A stretch of DNA of 37,946 nucleotides from Desulfovibrio sp. (GTDB taxonomy: Bacteria; Desulfobacterota; Desulfovibrionia; Desulfovibrionales; Desulfovibrionaceae). The DNA is taken from contig JAISLI010000004.1 of NCBI GenBank assembly GCA_031291035.1, positions 1 to 37,946 of the forward strand, given 5' to 3'. The notes beneath the pieces were generated by a model. It was not told the origin of the DNA, searched no databases, and was given only the letters and a program-made list of their open reading frames with translations. Below are positions 15,224 to 24,398 of the stretch, piece after piece. The position numbers were made by a program, and so were the translations under genes. The first letter of the stretch is position 1. Each line of letters begins with the position of its first letter.

Positions 15224-17635
15224 TTATTTCAGCTTTTCCATGATGGCGCGCAGTTCCTGGGCCATTTGGGAGAGTTCCTGCACGGCCGCGGAAGACTGCA
15301 CCATGCCCTGCGTGGTTTCGCTCACCACGCGGTTGATCTCGTCAATGGCCCTGTTGATTTCCTCCGAGGTCGCGCTCTGCTCTTCCGCCGCCGTGGCGAT
15401 GGACGTCACCACCGCGGAATTGGCGGCGGCGAGATCGACAATCTCCTTCAGGGCCGAGCCGGAGGAATTGGCCAAATCCGTGGCCTCGCCGATGCTCTTC
15501 GTTGCCGTGCCCACCTCTTCTATGTTTTTCCGGGCCGCCTGCTGTATGGCGGTAATGCTTCCACCCACTTCCTGGGTGGCCGACATGGTCTTTTCCGCCA
15601 GCTTGCGCACCTCGTCGGCCACGACGGCAAATCCCCGTCCGGCCTCGCCGGCGCGGGCGGCCTCAATGGCGGCGTTGAGGGCCAACAGGTTGGTCTGGTC
15701 CGCGATGTCGGAAATGACGTTCATTACGCCGCCTATGCTCTCGGCCTTGGCCCCGAGTTCCTGCATGGCGTCCTGCAGGCTTGTGGCCACTGTATTGACG
15801 TTGTTGATGGAGCGCACCACCTTGTTGACGAGTTCCGCACCGCCTTCCGCCTTGCTGCGCGTGTTCTCGCTCTGCTCCGAGGCCTGCCCCGCGTTGCGGG
15901 CCACCTCCAGAACGGTGGAATTCATTTCGTTCATGGCGCTGGCGGTGGATTCCACCCGTTCGCGCTGCATCTCGGCCCCTCTGGAAACCTGCTCCACCTG
16001 CGCCGAAAGCTCTTCGGAAGCGGCCGCCATGCGGTTGGATATCTCCGCCGCCTGACCGGTCACTTCCAACACCGCCCGCTGCTGTGTCTTGATGGCCGTC
16101 AGGTCTGTGATAAGCTGAATGATGGAGACAATTTCCTTGTTCTCGTCCAGCATGGGGATGGCCGTGTAGCCGATGTCCATGGTACTGCCTTTGGGATGGG
16201 CCTTGGTCTCGGATGAAGCGCGCTGCTTTGTCTGCAGCGCTTTTTTCAGCGCGTCCCCGGAGCTTCCGTCGTCATCGCGGTTGAACATCTGCTTGCAGAA
16301 TTTGCCCTGATAATCGCTGCCCGACAGTTCCTGCCCGATGATGTTCATATATTGTATCTTTGTTTCGGCATTCATCATCACGACCGGCGAGGGTATGTTG
16401 TCTATAACCGCGTTGTAGGAATCGCTCACGGTGTTGACGGCGTGGGCCAGCCGGGCGAATTCCCCGGCGAACCGGCTTGCCTCCAGGCGCTCGGCCAGCC
16501 TGCCGCGGCGGACGGCGCGCGCCAGATCAACGGCGCTCTGGATAATGCTCGTGAGCACCTCGGGGATTGCTTTCATGGCCGCTATCGTGTTGCCCACCTC
16601 GCCCTTCTCGGCGGTTCTGACCTGATATCCGAAGTCGCCGCGCGCCACGGCCCCGGCAAAACCGGAGAGATCCGTCAGCGCTTTCACAATGCCCATGACG
16701 AGATACAGGGCAAGGGCCACGCCCAGCAGAAGACCCGCGCCGCCCGTGAGCAGCATGGCCCGTATGGCGTTGTCGTTCACGGCCAGCGACTCCTCGGCCT
16801 CCCTCTGCGCTTCCTTCTCAAGGCGGGCGCTGAGTTCGTCGATGCTCGTGTTCAGGTCTTCGCTGATCTGCAGCAATTTGGTCACCGTGCCTTGGGTCTC
16901 GACAGCCAGCCCGGTCATGTGCGCCAGGGCCGCGGACAACTTTTTGTAGTTCTCGCTGAGGGAGGCGTAGATCTGCCTGCCCTTTTCCGAGGTCAGCCGC
17001 GCGCTCATCGCCTGGACATTGTCCCGCAGGGATTCCAGGCGTTCCGCGGCGATCTTCGCTTCAGCCACATCAAGGCTGACGGAAAACCTTGCCATGGCGG
17101 TCACCGTTTGGGCGAGCCCCGCCCACATCCTGTTTATCTGAAAGATAATTTCCATGTTGTTGACGTCGTAGGCGATCTGGGACAACTCGCCGAAGTCCTT
17201 GAATATGGCGTAATACGCGCTCCGCGCGCCCTCGGTGTATGTTTTGCGCAGGTTGAGCACCATGTCCCGCATGCTCGTGATGAGCTGCCTGGCCGGGACC
17301 ATGTCCTGCATCATCGAGGCAAAAGCCTTCTGGCGCCATTCCGCACGGGCCATCTCCTTGCCGCTGTTGCCCTGTTTGACGAACGCGTCGGCAAAGGCGA
17401 GGGCCGCGTCCATGTCTTTCGGGTCGAAGGTTATCTGAAATTTTCTGGTTGTCCGGAGCATGTCCGAGACGGACGTGCTCATGTTGCTGGACAGCGTGTT
17501 CTGCCGCGCGTGGAGACGGTAGGAGACAAACGCCCTGGAGCCGTCGTGTATTTTCAGATACCCGAAGATGGCCATACCGCCCAGCAGGATGATCATTATG
17601 CTGAATCCCGCGATGATTTTGAACTTGGTTGTCAT
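15224..17635 (-). CDS. Methyl-accepting chemotaxis protein with PAS domain
   Basis: 803 residues. TM1 (6-28), periplasmic helical sensor (about 30-288), TM2 (291-317), HAMP (about 315-370), PAS-like domain (about 405-515, [20 protein letters not shown]), then the MA signalling domain (about 530-800) with the conserved hairpin tip around 643-675 ([32 protein letters not shown]). It senses small molecules outside, and perhaps redox or a ligand through PAS inside, and controls CheA/CheW. The ligand is unknown. ATG 17635 follows GGGAGG; an upstream in-frame ATG at 17788 would start inside the -10 region of the promoter. Single-gene unit with a sigma-28-like promoter and its own terminator. Confidence 0.93.
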   Translation of the reverse strand: MTTKFKIIAGFSIMIILLGGMAIFGYLKIHDGSRAFVSYRLHARQNTLSSNMSTSVSDMLRTTRKFQITFDPKDMDAALAFADAFVKQGNSGKEMARAEWRQKAFASMMQDMVPARQLITSMRDMVLNLRKTYTEGARSAYYAIFKDFGELSQIAYDVNNMEIIFQINRMWAGLAQTVTAMARFSVSLDVAEAKIAAERLESLRDNVQAMSARLTSEKGRQIYASLSENYKKLSAALAHMTGLAVETQGTVTKLLQISEDLNTSIDELSARLEKEAQREAEESLAVNDNAIRAMLLTGGAGLLLGVALALYLVMGIVKALTDLSGFAGAVARGDFGYQVRTAEKGEVGNTIAAMKAIPEVLTSIIQSAVDLARAVRRGRLAERLEASRFAGEFARLAHAVNTVSDSYNAVIDNIPSPVVMMNAETKIQYMNIIGQELSGSDYQGKFCKQMFNRDDDGSSGDALKKALQTKQRASSETKAHPKGSTMDIGYTAIPMLDENKEIVSIIQLITDLTAIKTQQRAVLEVTGQAAEISNRMAAASEELSAQVEQVSRGAEMQRERVESTASAMNEMNSTVLEVARNAGQASEQSENTRSKAEGGAELVNKVVRSINNVNTVATSLQDAMQELGAKAESIGGVMNVISDIADQTNLLALNAAIEAARAGEAGRGFAVVADEVRKLAEKTMSATQEVGGSITAIQQAARKNIEEVGTATKSIGEATDLANSSGSALKEIVDLAAANSAVVTSIATAAEEQSATSEEINRAIDEINRVVSETTQGMVQSSAAVQELSQMAQELRAIMEKLK

Positions 17636-17778
17636 TTTTACCTCCCGCGCCACAGGTGGCGCAAATACGCCGAAAGCGCCCGGCATTGTTTCGTCCTGTT
17701 TGCCCTGAATCCGCCATGTGCCCCGCTGTCCGTCCAGTCCCCCGTGAGGCATGTTGTGACATATGGCATCATGCAACC

Positions 17779-17805
17779 GGATCGGCAAACGATGTTTTTT
17801 CTTTA
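17779..17805 (-). promoter_or_regulatory. Sigma-28 (FliA) promoter of the chemoreceptor gene
   Basis: Minus strand TAAAG (17805-17801), 14-nt gap, GCCGATCC (17786-17779). The consensus is TAAAG, 14 nt, GCCGATAA; only the last two bases differ. Start near 17770, leader about 135 nt. Chemoreceptors are typical FliA targets. Confidence 0.75.
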
Positions 17806-17906
17806 GGGGGTCCGCAAAATTGGGGCGACCCGCCCACTCGAAAAAATGCCGGATTCAACGACAATCATCGTGTTTTTTCCCATATTTTTCAACCAGGCGG
17901 GGCCGT

Positions 17907-17924
17907 TTTCATAATATAATGAAA
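17907..17924 (+). promoter_or_regulatory. Inverted repeat with TATAAT, possible PerR/Fur-like operator
   Basis: TTTCAT (17907-17912), 6 bp, ATGAAA (17919-17924), an exact 6-6-6 inverted repeat, AT-rich like PerR or Fur boxes and overlapping a TATAAT (17915-17920). It lies 165 bp before the catalase start. No good -35 is seen. The rest of the 17636-18088 gap holds the chemoreceptor promoter and leader and, at 17989-18099, a 36-codon basic ORF I do not support as a gene. Confidence 0.3.
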
Positions 17925-18088
17925 TTACTTGCATTTTACTTCCTGGCGCAACTGTGACAGCTTGAGGTCCGTGAGGAGGTTATGTATCATGGCCTTCTCG
18001 TGGCGCGGAAAAAGCCGTAAAGGCGCAGGCCGTCCGTATGCCTTCGGAAATTCCGCGATACGGAACAAACAAAAACGGAGGGCAAATC

Positions 18089-19070
18089 ATGAGCGATGAA
18101 ACGCCTCGTGTTTCCAGGGAAAAAAAGCTGACTACCGCCGCTGGAGCCCCGGTGGTCGACAATCAGAATGTGACTACCGTGGGGCCGCGCGGTCCCATGA
18201 CCCTGCAGAACATCTGGTTTATGGAAAAGCTGGGTCATTTCGACCGGGAAGTAATCCCCGAGCGGCGCATGCACGCCAAGAGATCGGGAGCATACGGCAC
18301 GTTTACGGTGACCGGGGACATCACCCGGTTCACCAGGGCCAAAGTTTTTTCCCGGGTGGGCAAAAAGACGGACGCGTTCGCGCGTTTCTCGACTGTGGCC
18401 GGAGAACGCGAACGACTGCAAGTACCATCCTTTTGATCTGACCAAGGTCTGGCCGCACAAGGATTATCCTCTGATGGAAGTGGGCGTGCTTGAATTGAAC
18501 CGGAACCCGGAGAACTATTTCGCCGAAGTGGAGCAGTCCGCCTTCAACCCCGCCAATGTGGCGCCCGGCATCGGGTTTTCGCCGGACAAAATGCTTCAGG
18601 GACGCCTTTTTGCCTATGGCGACGCCCAGCGTTACCGCCTTGGCGTCAATCATCATCAGATTCCGGTCAACCGGCCCCGTTGCCCGGCCCACAGCTACCA
18701 CCGCGATGGCCGGATGCGGGTGGACGGCAACTACGGCAGCGTTCTCGGCTATGAACCCAACAGTTATGGTGAATGGCAGGAACAGCCCCGGTTCCGCGAG
18801 CCTCCCCTGGAAACGCATGGAGCCGTCAGCAACTGGAATTACAGGGAAGACGACGACGACTATTATTCCCAGCCGGGCGCGCTGTTTCGACTTATGACCA
18901 GGGAGCAGCAGCAGGTTCTTTTTGACAACACGGCCCGCGCCATGGGCGATTGCCCGGAAGAGATCAAGCTGCGTCATACAGGCCATTGTTATAAGGCTGA
19001 TCCGGCGTATGGCCGGGGCGTCGCCAAGGCTCTCGGCCTCAGTCCGGACGGGGCCGCCGGCAGGGAATAA
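18089..19070 (+). pseudogene. katA: Catalase with internal deletion and frameshift
   Basis: The first 112 codons are a good clade-3 catalase start ([20 protein letters not shown], the haem-side His in [23 protein letters not shown]). Right after GER the frame runs into a stop at 18436. In the next frame (+1), catalase resumes at about 18420 with [20 protein letters not shown], continues through the proximal-Tyr motif [14 protein letters not shown] and reaches the normal C-end at 19070. Compared with standard catalases about 170 residues (about 510 bp) are gone, including the catalytic Asn region and much of the haem pocket, and the halves are out of frame. A strong Shine-Dalgarno (GGAGG) remains. 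Non-functional as a catalase. Confidence 0.88.
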
Positions 19071-19114
19071 TTCTGAAGGAGAAGAGCCGCGCGCGGGTCG
19101 CGTTTTGTTTGTTT

Positions 19115-19143
19115 TTGACATGTCCCCCGCGAGCGGGTAAGTT
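19115..19143 (+). promoter_or_regulatory. Putative sigma-70 promoter of galE
   Basis: TTGACA (19115-19120), 17-nt spacer, TAAGTT (19138-19143). Start near 19150, about 27 nt before galE. Confidence 0.4.
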
Positions 19144-19176
19144 CCCGCATTAGTCCTTAAAATAAGGGAACGTGGC

Positions 19177-20163
19177 ATGAGCGACAGAAAAACGATTCTC
19201 ATTGCCGGAGGAGCCGGATACATAGGGAGCCATCTGAACCGGACGGCCCACGAGCGGGGCTATCATACCGTTGTGTATGATAACCTGGTCAGCGGGCACA
19301 AAAGCGCGGTGCAGTGGGGGGACTTCGTGCTGGGCGATCTTGCGGACGCCGGACAGTTGCGCCTGACGCTCCGGCATTTTCGTCCGGACGCCGTCATGCA
19401 CTTCGCGGCTCACTTCTGTGTTGGTGAATCCGTCGACGACCCTGAAAAATATTACCTGAATAACGTGGCGGCAACATTGAATCTGCTGCGCACCATGCGT
19501 GAGGAGGCTTGCCGTCACTTCATCTTTTCCTCAACCTGCGCCACATACGGGATACCCCGCCGGATTCCGATTGTCGAAGAACACCCGCAAGCGCCGGTCA
19601 ATCCGTACGGCAGAAGCAAACTGATGGTTGAAACCGTACTCGCCGACTACGCGGCCGCGTATGGCCTGAGGTATGTGAACCTGCGGTATTTCAACGCGGC
19701 CGGGGCTGACGTCCTGACCCGGATAGGCGAGGATCACAGTCCGGAAACCCATCTGATACCTCTTGTGCTGGATGCGGCGGCGGGCAGAAGGCCCCATGTG
19801 TCCATCTTCGGCACGGACTACGATACCCCGGACGGCACATGCGTCCGCGACTATATTCATGTGGATGATATTGCCCGGGCGCATCTGCTCGCCCTTGAAT
19901 ATCTTTTTGAAGGAGGGGAGAGCGGGAGCTTCAACCTCGGCAATGGCCGGGGCTACTCGGTGAAGCAGGTGATCGACTGCGCCCGTTCTGTTACCGGCCG
20001 TGAGATAGCCGTGATAAAGGGACCGCGCCGGGCCGGCGATTCGCCCGCTCTGGTGGGCGGCACGGAACCGGCCGCGCGGATTCTGGGCTGGCGGCCGGAA
20101 ACGCCCCGCCTTGAGGACATTATCGGCACGGCCTGGGCCTGGCATAAAAAACGTTTTTGTTGA
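19177..20163 (+). CDS. galE: UDP-glucose 4-epimerase
   Basis: 328 residues, family length. Extended short-chain dehydrogenase: NAD-binding GGAGYIG (11-17), catalytic Ser in FSSTCATYG, and Tyr/Lys in NPYGRSK. The segment LRYFNAAGAD is typical of GalE rather than of dTDP-glucose dehydratases. It interconverts UDP-glucose and UDP-galactose (perhaps also the N-acetyl forms) for surface polysaccharide, which would fit the transferases at 1912-4394. Starts ATG 19177. It follows the catalase remnant by 106 bp with its own promoter and is closed by a hairpin at 20168-20190, so it is a single-gene unit. Confidence 0.9.
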   Translation: MSDRKTILIAGGAGYIGSHLNRTAHERGYHTVVYDNLVSGHKSAVQWGDFVLGDLADAGQLRLTLRHFRPDAVMHFAAHFCVGESVDDPEKYYLNNVAATLNLLRTMREEACRHFIFSSTCATYGIPRRIPIVEEHPQAPVNPYGRSKLMVETVLADYAAAYGLRYVNLRYFNAAGADVLTRIGEDHSPETHLIPLVLDAAAGRRPHVSIFGTDYDTPDGTCVRDYIHVDDIARAHLLALEYLFEGGESGSFNLGNGRGYSVKQVIDCARSVTGREIAVIKGPRRAGDSPALVGGTEPAARILGWRPETPRLEDIIGTAWAWHKKRFC

Positions 20164-20167
20164 AAAA

Positions 20168-20197
20168 TCCGGATCAGGCCGGCATCCGGAACTTTTT
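20168..20197 (+). terminator. Putative terminator of galE
   Basis: TCCGGAT (20168-20174), 9-nt loop, ATCCGGA (20184-20190), then ACTTTTTG. A 7-bp stem 4 bp past the stop, with a short T run. Confidence 0.55.
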
Positions 20198-20239
20198 GCG
20201 GGACGGCCATGTCGATATTACAAAAATGTGGAAAAATTC

Positions 20240-20269
20240 TTGAAAAAGACGGGCTTGTCAGGTTATAAA
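20240..20269 (+). promoter_or_regulatory. Putative sigma-70 promoter of the liv operon
   Basis: TTGAAA (20240-20245), 18-nt spacer, TATAAA (20264-20269). Leader about 80 nt, GC-rich. No operator was identified. Confidence 0.4.
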
Positions 20270-20356
20270 ATCGCATTGCGCCGGACCGGGGCTGGCGGTC
20301 CTGGCCCGGCGGCGTGTCATAATATACAACTTTTACAGTGAGATAAGGAGCTTCCC

Positions 20357-21532
20357 ATGTCAAAATGCGTGTGCGCGTTTGCGCTGGCCTGTATGTCGAC
20401 GTTGTTCATGTCGGGCGGCGTCCTGGCCGGGCAGACAATCAAAATCGGCTTTCCCATCCCTCTGACGGGCGAAATTCCCAAAGTGGGAGAGTCCACCAAG
20501 TTTGCCGCGGAACTTTTCAGGGAAGAAGTCAACGCCAAGGGCGGCCTTGACGTCGGAGGCAAAAAATACCCGCTGGAATTTATTTTTGAAGACAACGAAT
20601 CAAAGCCGGAAACCGCCGTCAACGTCACCCTCAAGCTGATTGACCGCGATGACGTCCTGGCGATTGTCGGCCCCCAGTCTTCCCGTCAGGCGGTGCCCGT
20701 CGGCGCTGTGGCCAACGAGAACGAGACTCCCATGATCACCCCCTGGTCCACAAACCCGGACGCCACCAAAGACCGTCCGTGGGTGTTCCGCGCCGCCTTC
20801 CTTGACCCGTTTCAGGCCTCCGTGGCGGCGGATTTCGCCGCAAAAGAGTTCAAAGCCCGAAAGGTCGCCGTCCTGTTTGAAATTTCCAACGATTATTCCA
20901 AGGGGCTGGCCGACAACTTCAGGGATGCCTGGGAAGAGCGTCACGGCAAAGATTCTGTGGTGGCCTTTGAATCCCATGGTCCGAAAGACCAGGATTTTTC
21001 CGCCCAGTTGACGAAAATGATCGCCGCGAAGCCGGATTTTATCTTTCTGCCGGAAAACTACAGCTTTGCCGCGCTTATTGTGCCGCAGGCGCGCGACCTC
21101 GGCTACAAGGGATTTTTCATGGGGTCGGACGCCTGGGGCTCGGCTGAATTGATGAAGCTTTGCGGCGACGCGTGCAAGGGGCAGTTCTTTTCCACCCATT
21201 ACTACGCCGCGGCTGGGGCCAAGGGCGCAACCAGAGAATTCATCGACAAGTACAACAAAAAGTACGGCTATGTGCCGGACGATGTCGCGGCACTGACCTG
21301 GGACGCCGTTGCCCTGGTTTCGGGCGCCATACAGAAGGCAGGCAGGCTGGAAAACAGCACGCGCAAGATGCGCGGGCTGATTCGCGAGAATCTGGCTTCC
21401 GTGAAAGACTTCAAGGGGATCACCGGCGACATGCATTTCGACTCTCAGGGCGACCCCGTCAAATGCGCGGTTATTGTGGTCATTGATGACAAGGGGGATT
21501 TTACCTTCAGGGAATCCGTCTGTCCGAAATAA
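20357..21532 (+). CDS. livK: Branched-chain amino acid ABC transporter, binding protein
   Basis: 391 residues. Signal peptide (about 1-24, cleaved near VLAG/QT), then a type I periplasmic binding fold: IKIGFPIPLTGEIPKVGEST, FIFEDNESKPETAVN, IVGPQSSRQAVPVGAVANEN. Family of LivJ/LivK and related amide-binding proteins. It captures leucine-type or other amino acids in the periplasm for LivHMGF. AAGGAG precedes ATG 20357. First gene of the operon; a strong hairpin follows before livH. True ligand not decidable here. Confidence 0.92.
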   Translation: MSKCVCAFALACMSTLFMSGGVLAGQTIKIGFPIPLTGEIPKVGESTKFAAELFREEVNAKGGLDVGGKKYPLEFIFEDNESKPETAVNVTLKLIDRDDVLAIVGPQSSRQAVPVGAVANENETPMITPWSTNPDATKDRPWVFRAAFLDPFQASVAADFAAKEFKARKVAVLFEISNDYSKGLADNFRDAWEERHGKDSVVAFESHGPKDQDFSAQLTKMIAAKPDFIFLPENYSFAALIVPQARDLGYKGFFMGSDAWGSAELMKLCGDACKGQFFSTHYYAAAGAKGATREFIDKYNKKYGYVPDDVAALTWDAVALVSGAIQKAGRLENSTRKMRGLIRENLASVKDFKGITGDMHFDSQGDPVKCAVIVVIDDKGDFTFRESVCPK

Positions 21533-21542
21533 TATCCGGCAT

Positions 21543-21571
21543 CCGTTGCCGCCGGTTTCCGGCGGCAACGG
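21543..21571 (+). terminator. Strong hairpin between livK and livH (attenuator or mRNA stabiliser)
   Basis: CCGTTGCCGCCGG (21543-21555), loop TTT, CCGGCGGCAACGG (21559-21571): a perfect 13-bp stem. AAAATC, not T-rich sequence, follows, so full termination is unlikely. Such hairpins after binding-protein genes often keep their mRNA level above that of the permease genes. Confidence 0.65.
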
Positions 21572-21602
21572 AAAATCGGGGGTCCTCCCGGAGAAGCCGC
21601 GC

Positions 21603-22520
21603 ATGGAAATCTTTCTGCAGCAATGCGTCAACGCCCTGCAATGGGGCAGTTTTTACGCGCTCATAGCCTTGGGCTACACGCTCGTGTACGGCGTTTTGCG
21701 GCTGATCAACTTCGCTCACGGCGACATTTTCATGGTCGGGGCCTATCTCGCCTTTTACATTTCCACGGCTTTTCTTGCGCCCGAGGGACTCTTCGGCTTT
21801 TCCCGCGGACTGACTCTGGCTCTGACCATTCCGCTGACCATGATCTTTACCTCCCTGGTGGGCGTCACGCTGGAAAGAATCGCCTACCGCCCCCTGATGC
21901 GCAAGGGCGCGCACCGGCTTTATGTGGTCATCACCGCGTTGATGTGCGGGCTTGTGCTGGAAAACGGCAATCTGGCCCTTCTCGGCGCAAGCCGTAAAAC
22001 ATTGCCCGCGCTGCTGGACAAAAGCGTTTATGATGTCGGCGGCATTGCCGTGACCAACCTCAAGCTTTGGGTCATTTTCGCGGCGGTTCTTGTATTTTTC
22101 GCCCTGCACTTTGTCGTGACAAAAACGCGCATGGGCATGGCCATGCGGGCGGTCTCCTGGAACAAATTCGCCCTGCCGCTCATGGGCATACCGCTGGACA
22201 GCGTGATTGTTTTCACCTTTGTGCTGGGCTCGGGGATTGCCGGACTCGGCGGCATGCTCTTTGCCATGTCCTATCCGGTGCTGGAGCCGTATATGGGGGC
22301 CATGACAGGCTGGAAAGCCTTTATTGCCGCTGTTGTTGGAGGTATAGGCGATATCCGCGGGGCTTTTGTAGGGGGTTTTCTGCTGGCTTTTGTGGAAGTT
22401 ATGGTGGCCGCCTTTCTGCCGTCCACGTTTCGTGATCTTTTCGCCTTTTCCATTTTGCTGCTCATTCTCTGGCAGCGGCCGACAGGCATTTTCGGCCGCC
22501 CCCTGATATCAAAAATATGA
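21603..22520 (+). CDS. livH: Branched-chain amino acid ABC transporter permease LivH
   Basis: 305 residues, very hydrophobic, about 8 membrane segments. Begins MEIFLQQCVNALQWGSFYAL, then IALGYTLVYGVLRLINFAHG, a signature of LivH permeases. It pairs with LivM to form the channel in the inner membrane. ATG 21603 chosen on family alignment; an in-frame ATG at 21474 lies within livK and adds unconserved residues. Part of livKHMGF. Confidence 0.93.
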   Translation: MEIFLQQCVNALQWGSFYALIALGYTLVYGVLRLINFAHGDIFMVGAYLAFYISTAFLAPEGLFGFSRGLTLALTIPLTMIFTSLVGVTLERIAYRPLMRKGAHRLYVVITALMCGLVLENGNLALLGASRKTLPALLDKSVYDVGGIAVTNLKLWVIFAAVLVFFALHFVVTKTRMGMAMRAVSWNKFALPLMGIPLDSVIVFTFVLGSGIAGLGGMLFAMSYPVLEPYMGAMTGWKAFIAAVVGGIGDIRGAFVGGFLLAFVEVMVAAFLPSTFRDLFAFSILLLILWQRPTGIFGRPLISKI

Positions 22521-22532
22521 CGGAAAGCCGCC

Positions 22533-23609
22533 ATGCAGCGTTACGCCGTTAATGTCCTTTTTTGCGCCGCCGCTGTCGCGTTGGTGGGGCTTGCCCAGGC
22601 CGGCATGCTGGACAAGTATGTGTTGACCATCATCACCTTCATGGGCATCAACTGTATTTTCGCCGTCAGCCTGAATCTCGTGAACGGCTACATGGGCGAA
22701 TTCTCCTGCGGGCACGGCGGATTCATGTGCGTGGGAGCCTACACGGGCTCACTGCTTTCCGTGGCTTTTTTCACCAACAGCAAATTGTTCGGGCCCGCGC
22801 TTTTCCCGCCGGAGCTGGCCCCGTTTCTTTTTCCGCTTGTACTCATCGGGGCGGGTTCCGTCGCGGCCCTGTTCGGCCTGATTGTGGCCCTGCCCTCCTT
22901 TCACACGCGGGATGACTATCTGGCCATTATCACCATCGCCGCCAACTACATTATCATTTCCGTAGTGGAAAATATCGACGCCATCGGCGGGCCGCGCGGT
23001 TTTTCCGGCATGAGGAGGGTTGTCGGCGCGATGTCGGACGTGGCGGATGTTCCCTGGATGCTCATCTGGACCATTGTCGGCCTTTTTGTCTGCGTCATGA
23101 CGATTTACCGCCTGATGACAAGCACGTACGGCAAGGGAATTTCCGCCGTCTGCCAGAATGAGGTGGCGGCGGAAATCATGGGGGTGGACACCAACCGGGT
23201 CAAAATCATGGCCTTCATGGTTTCCTCGGGGCTCGCCGGGCTTTCCGGCGCGCTGTATGCCCATGTTTACGGCTATGTGAACGCCCAGGCCTTCAACATA
23301 CTCAAATCCACCGAAGGTCTGGTCATCGTCTACCTTGGCGGCATGGGATCCATTTCCGGCGTGCTGCTGGCCGCGATCGCCTTCACCCTGCTTGTTGAAG
23401 CGCTGCGCTTTGTCATGCCCTGGCTCAACGACATTCTTCACGCCGCGAACCTGCTGCCGGCCGGCTACGAACTGAGCCAGGTCTGGAAATGGGTCATTAT
23501 TCCCCTGATTCTGATTCTGCTCATGCAGTTCCGGCCAGAAGGATTTCTCGGCAACAGGGAGCTTACCCAGGTTTTCCCGCGCCTGAAACGCTGGATTACC
23601 CTCAAGTAA
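22533..23609 (+). CDS. livM: Branched-chain amino acid ABC transporter permease LivM
   Basis: 358 residues with about 8-10 membrane segments. Contains NLVNGYMGEFSCGHGGFMCV (about residues 49-68) and the cytoplasmic loop ISAVCQNEVAAEIMGVDTNR, both diagnostic of LivM. Second permease subunit. 12 bp after livH; GGAAAG serves as ribosome-binding site for ATG 22533. Confidence 0.93.
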   Translation: MQRYAVNVLFCAAAVALVGLAQAGMLDKYVLTIITFMGINCIFAVSLNLVNGYMGEFSCGHGGFMCVGAYTGSLLSVAFFTNSKLFGPALFPPELAPFLFPLVLIGAGSVAALFGLIVALPSFHTRDDYLAIITIAANYIIISVVENIDAIGGPRGFSGMRRVVGAMSDVADVPWMLIWTIVGLFVCVMTIYRLMTSTYGKGISAVCQNEVAAEIMGVDTNRVKIMAFMVSSGLAGLSGALYAHVYGYVNAQAFNILKSTEGLVIVYLGGMGSISGVLLAAIAFTLLVEALRFVMPWLNDILHAANLLPAGYELSQVWKWVIIPLILILLMQFRPEGFLGNRELTQVFPRLKRWITLK

Positions 23610-23630
23610 CTTTTTAATGAGGAAATTTTC

Positions 23631-24398
23631 GTGCCCCTGCTTGAAATCACCGGTCTGACGAAACGCTTCGGCGGTCTTCAGGCGCTCTCGAATTTTTCCT
23701 TCAGTATGGGGGAGCGTGAGCTTGTTGGGCTGATCGGCCCCAACGGCGCCGGCAAGACAACAGTTTTCAACATCGTTTCCGGTTTTTACCGTCCCACGGA
23801 AGGGAGTATTGTTTTTCGGCGGCAACTGCTCAACGGGCTGAAACCGCATCGCGTGACGAGCATGGGCATGGCGCGCACCTTTCAGAATATCCGCCTCTGG
23901 AATGACCTGACGGTGCTGGACAACATACGTCTGGCGCGCTATGCGCGGCTCGACTACGGCTTCTGGGACGCCGTGCTGCGCACCGGACGGTACAGGCGGG
24001 CGGAAAAAGCCGTTGAAACAAAAGCGCGTGAAGTGCTGGAACTGATGGAACTTGCGGAATACGCCGGGGAATTTCCCAAAAACCTGCCCTATGGCCTGCA
24101 ACGCCGGGTGGAACTGGCGCGCGCCCTTGCCGGAAACCCCAGGCTGCTGCTGCTTGACGAGCCGGCGGCCGGCCTCGGCTCCGTCGATGTGGAGGGCCTC
24201 ATCCGCCACATCCGCTGGATTTATGACGAATTCAAAATCTCCATCTGGATGATAGAGCACCAGATGAAAGTTGTCATGTCCCTGTGCCAGCGGCTGAGCG
24301 TCATGGATTTCGGCTGTGCGATCGCCGAGGGGACGCCGGAGGAAATCCGGCGGAACCCGGAGGTCGTCAGAGCCTATCTGGGAGACGGCGCGCTGTGA
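23631..24398 (+). CDS. livG: Branched-chain amino acid ABC transporter ATPase LivG
   Basis: 255 residues from a GTG start. Walker A GPNGAGKT, signature region LPYGLQRRVELARAL (the LivG form, in place of LSGGQ), Walker B LLLLDEPAAGL, and the H-loop IEHQMKVVMSLC. Cytoplasmic ATPase that pairs with LivF. TGAGGAAA precedes GTG 23631. The stop overlaps the LivF start as TGATG. Confidence 0.94.
   Translation: MPLLEITGLTKRFGGLQALSNFSFSMGERELVGLIGPNGAGKTTVFNIVSGFYRPTEGSIVFRRQLLNGLKPHRVTSMGMARTFQNIRLWNDLTVLDNIRLARYARLDYGFWDAVLRTGRYRRAEKAVETKAREVLELMELAEYAGEFPKNLPYGLQRRVELARALAGNPRLLLLDEPAAGLGSVDVEGLIRHIRWIYDEFKISIWMIEHQMKVVMSLCQRLSVMDFGCAIAEGTPEEIRRNPEVVRAYLGDGAL

Noticed and set aside
17989-18099. 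A 36-codon basic ORF with GGAGG just before katA
   Set aside because: Overlaps the catalase start, very short and of unremarkable content; could be a leader peptide but nothing supports it beyond the ribosome-binding site.
22749-24260. A 503-codon open frame opposite livM and livG
   Set aside because: It lies antisense to two clear transporter genes, its His- and Gly-rich product resembles nothing and it has no context of its own.
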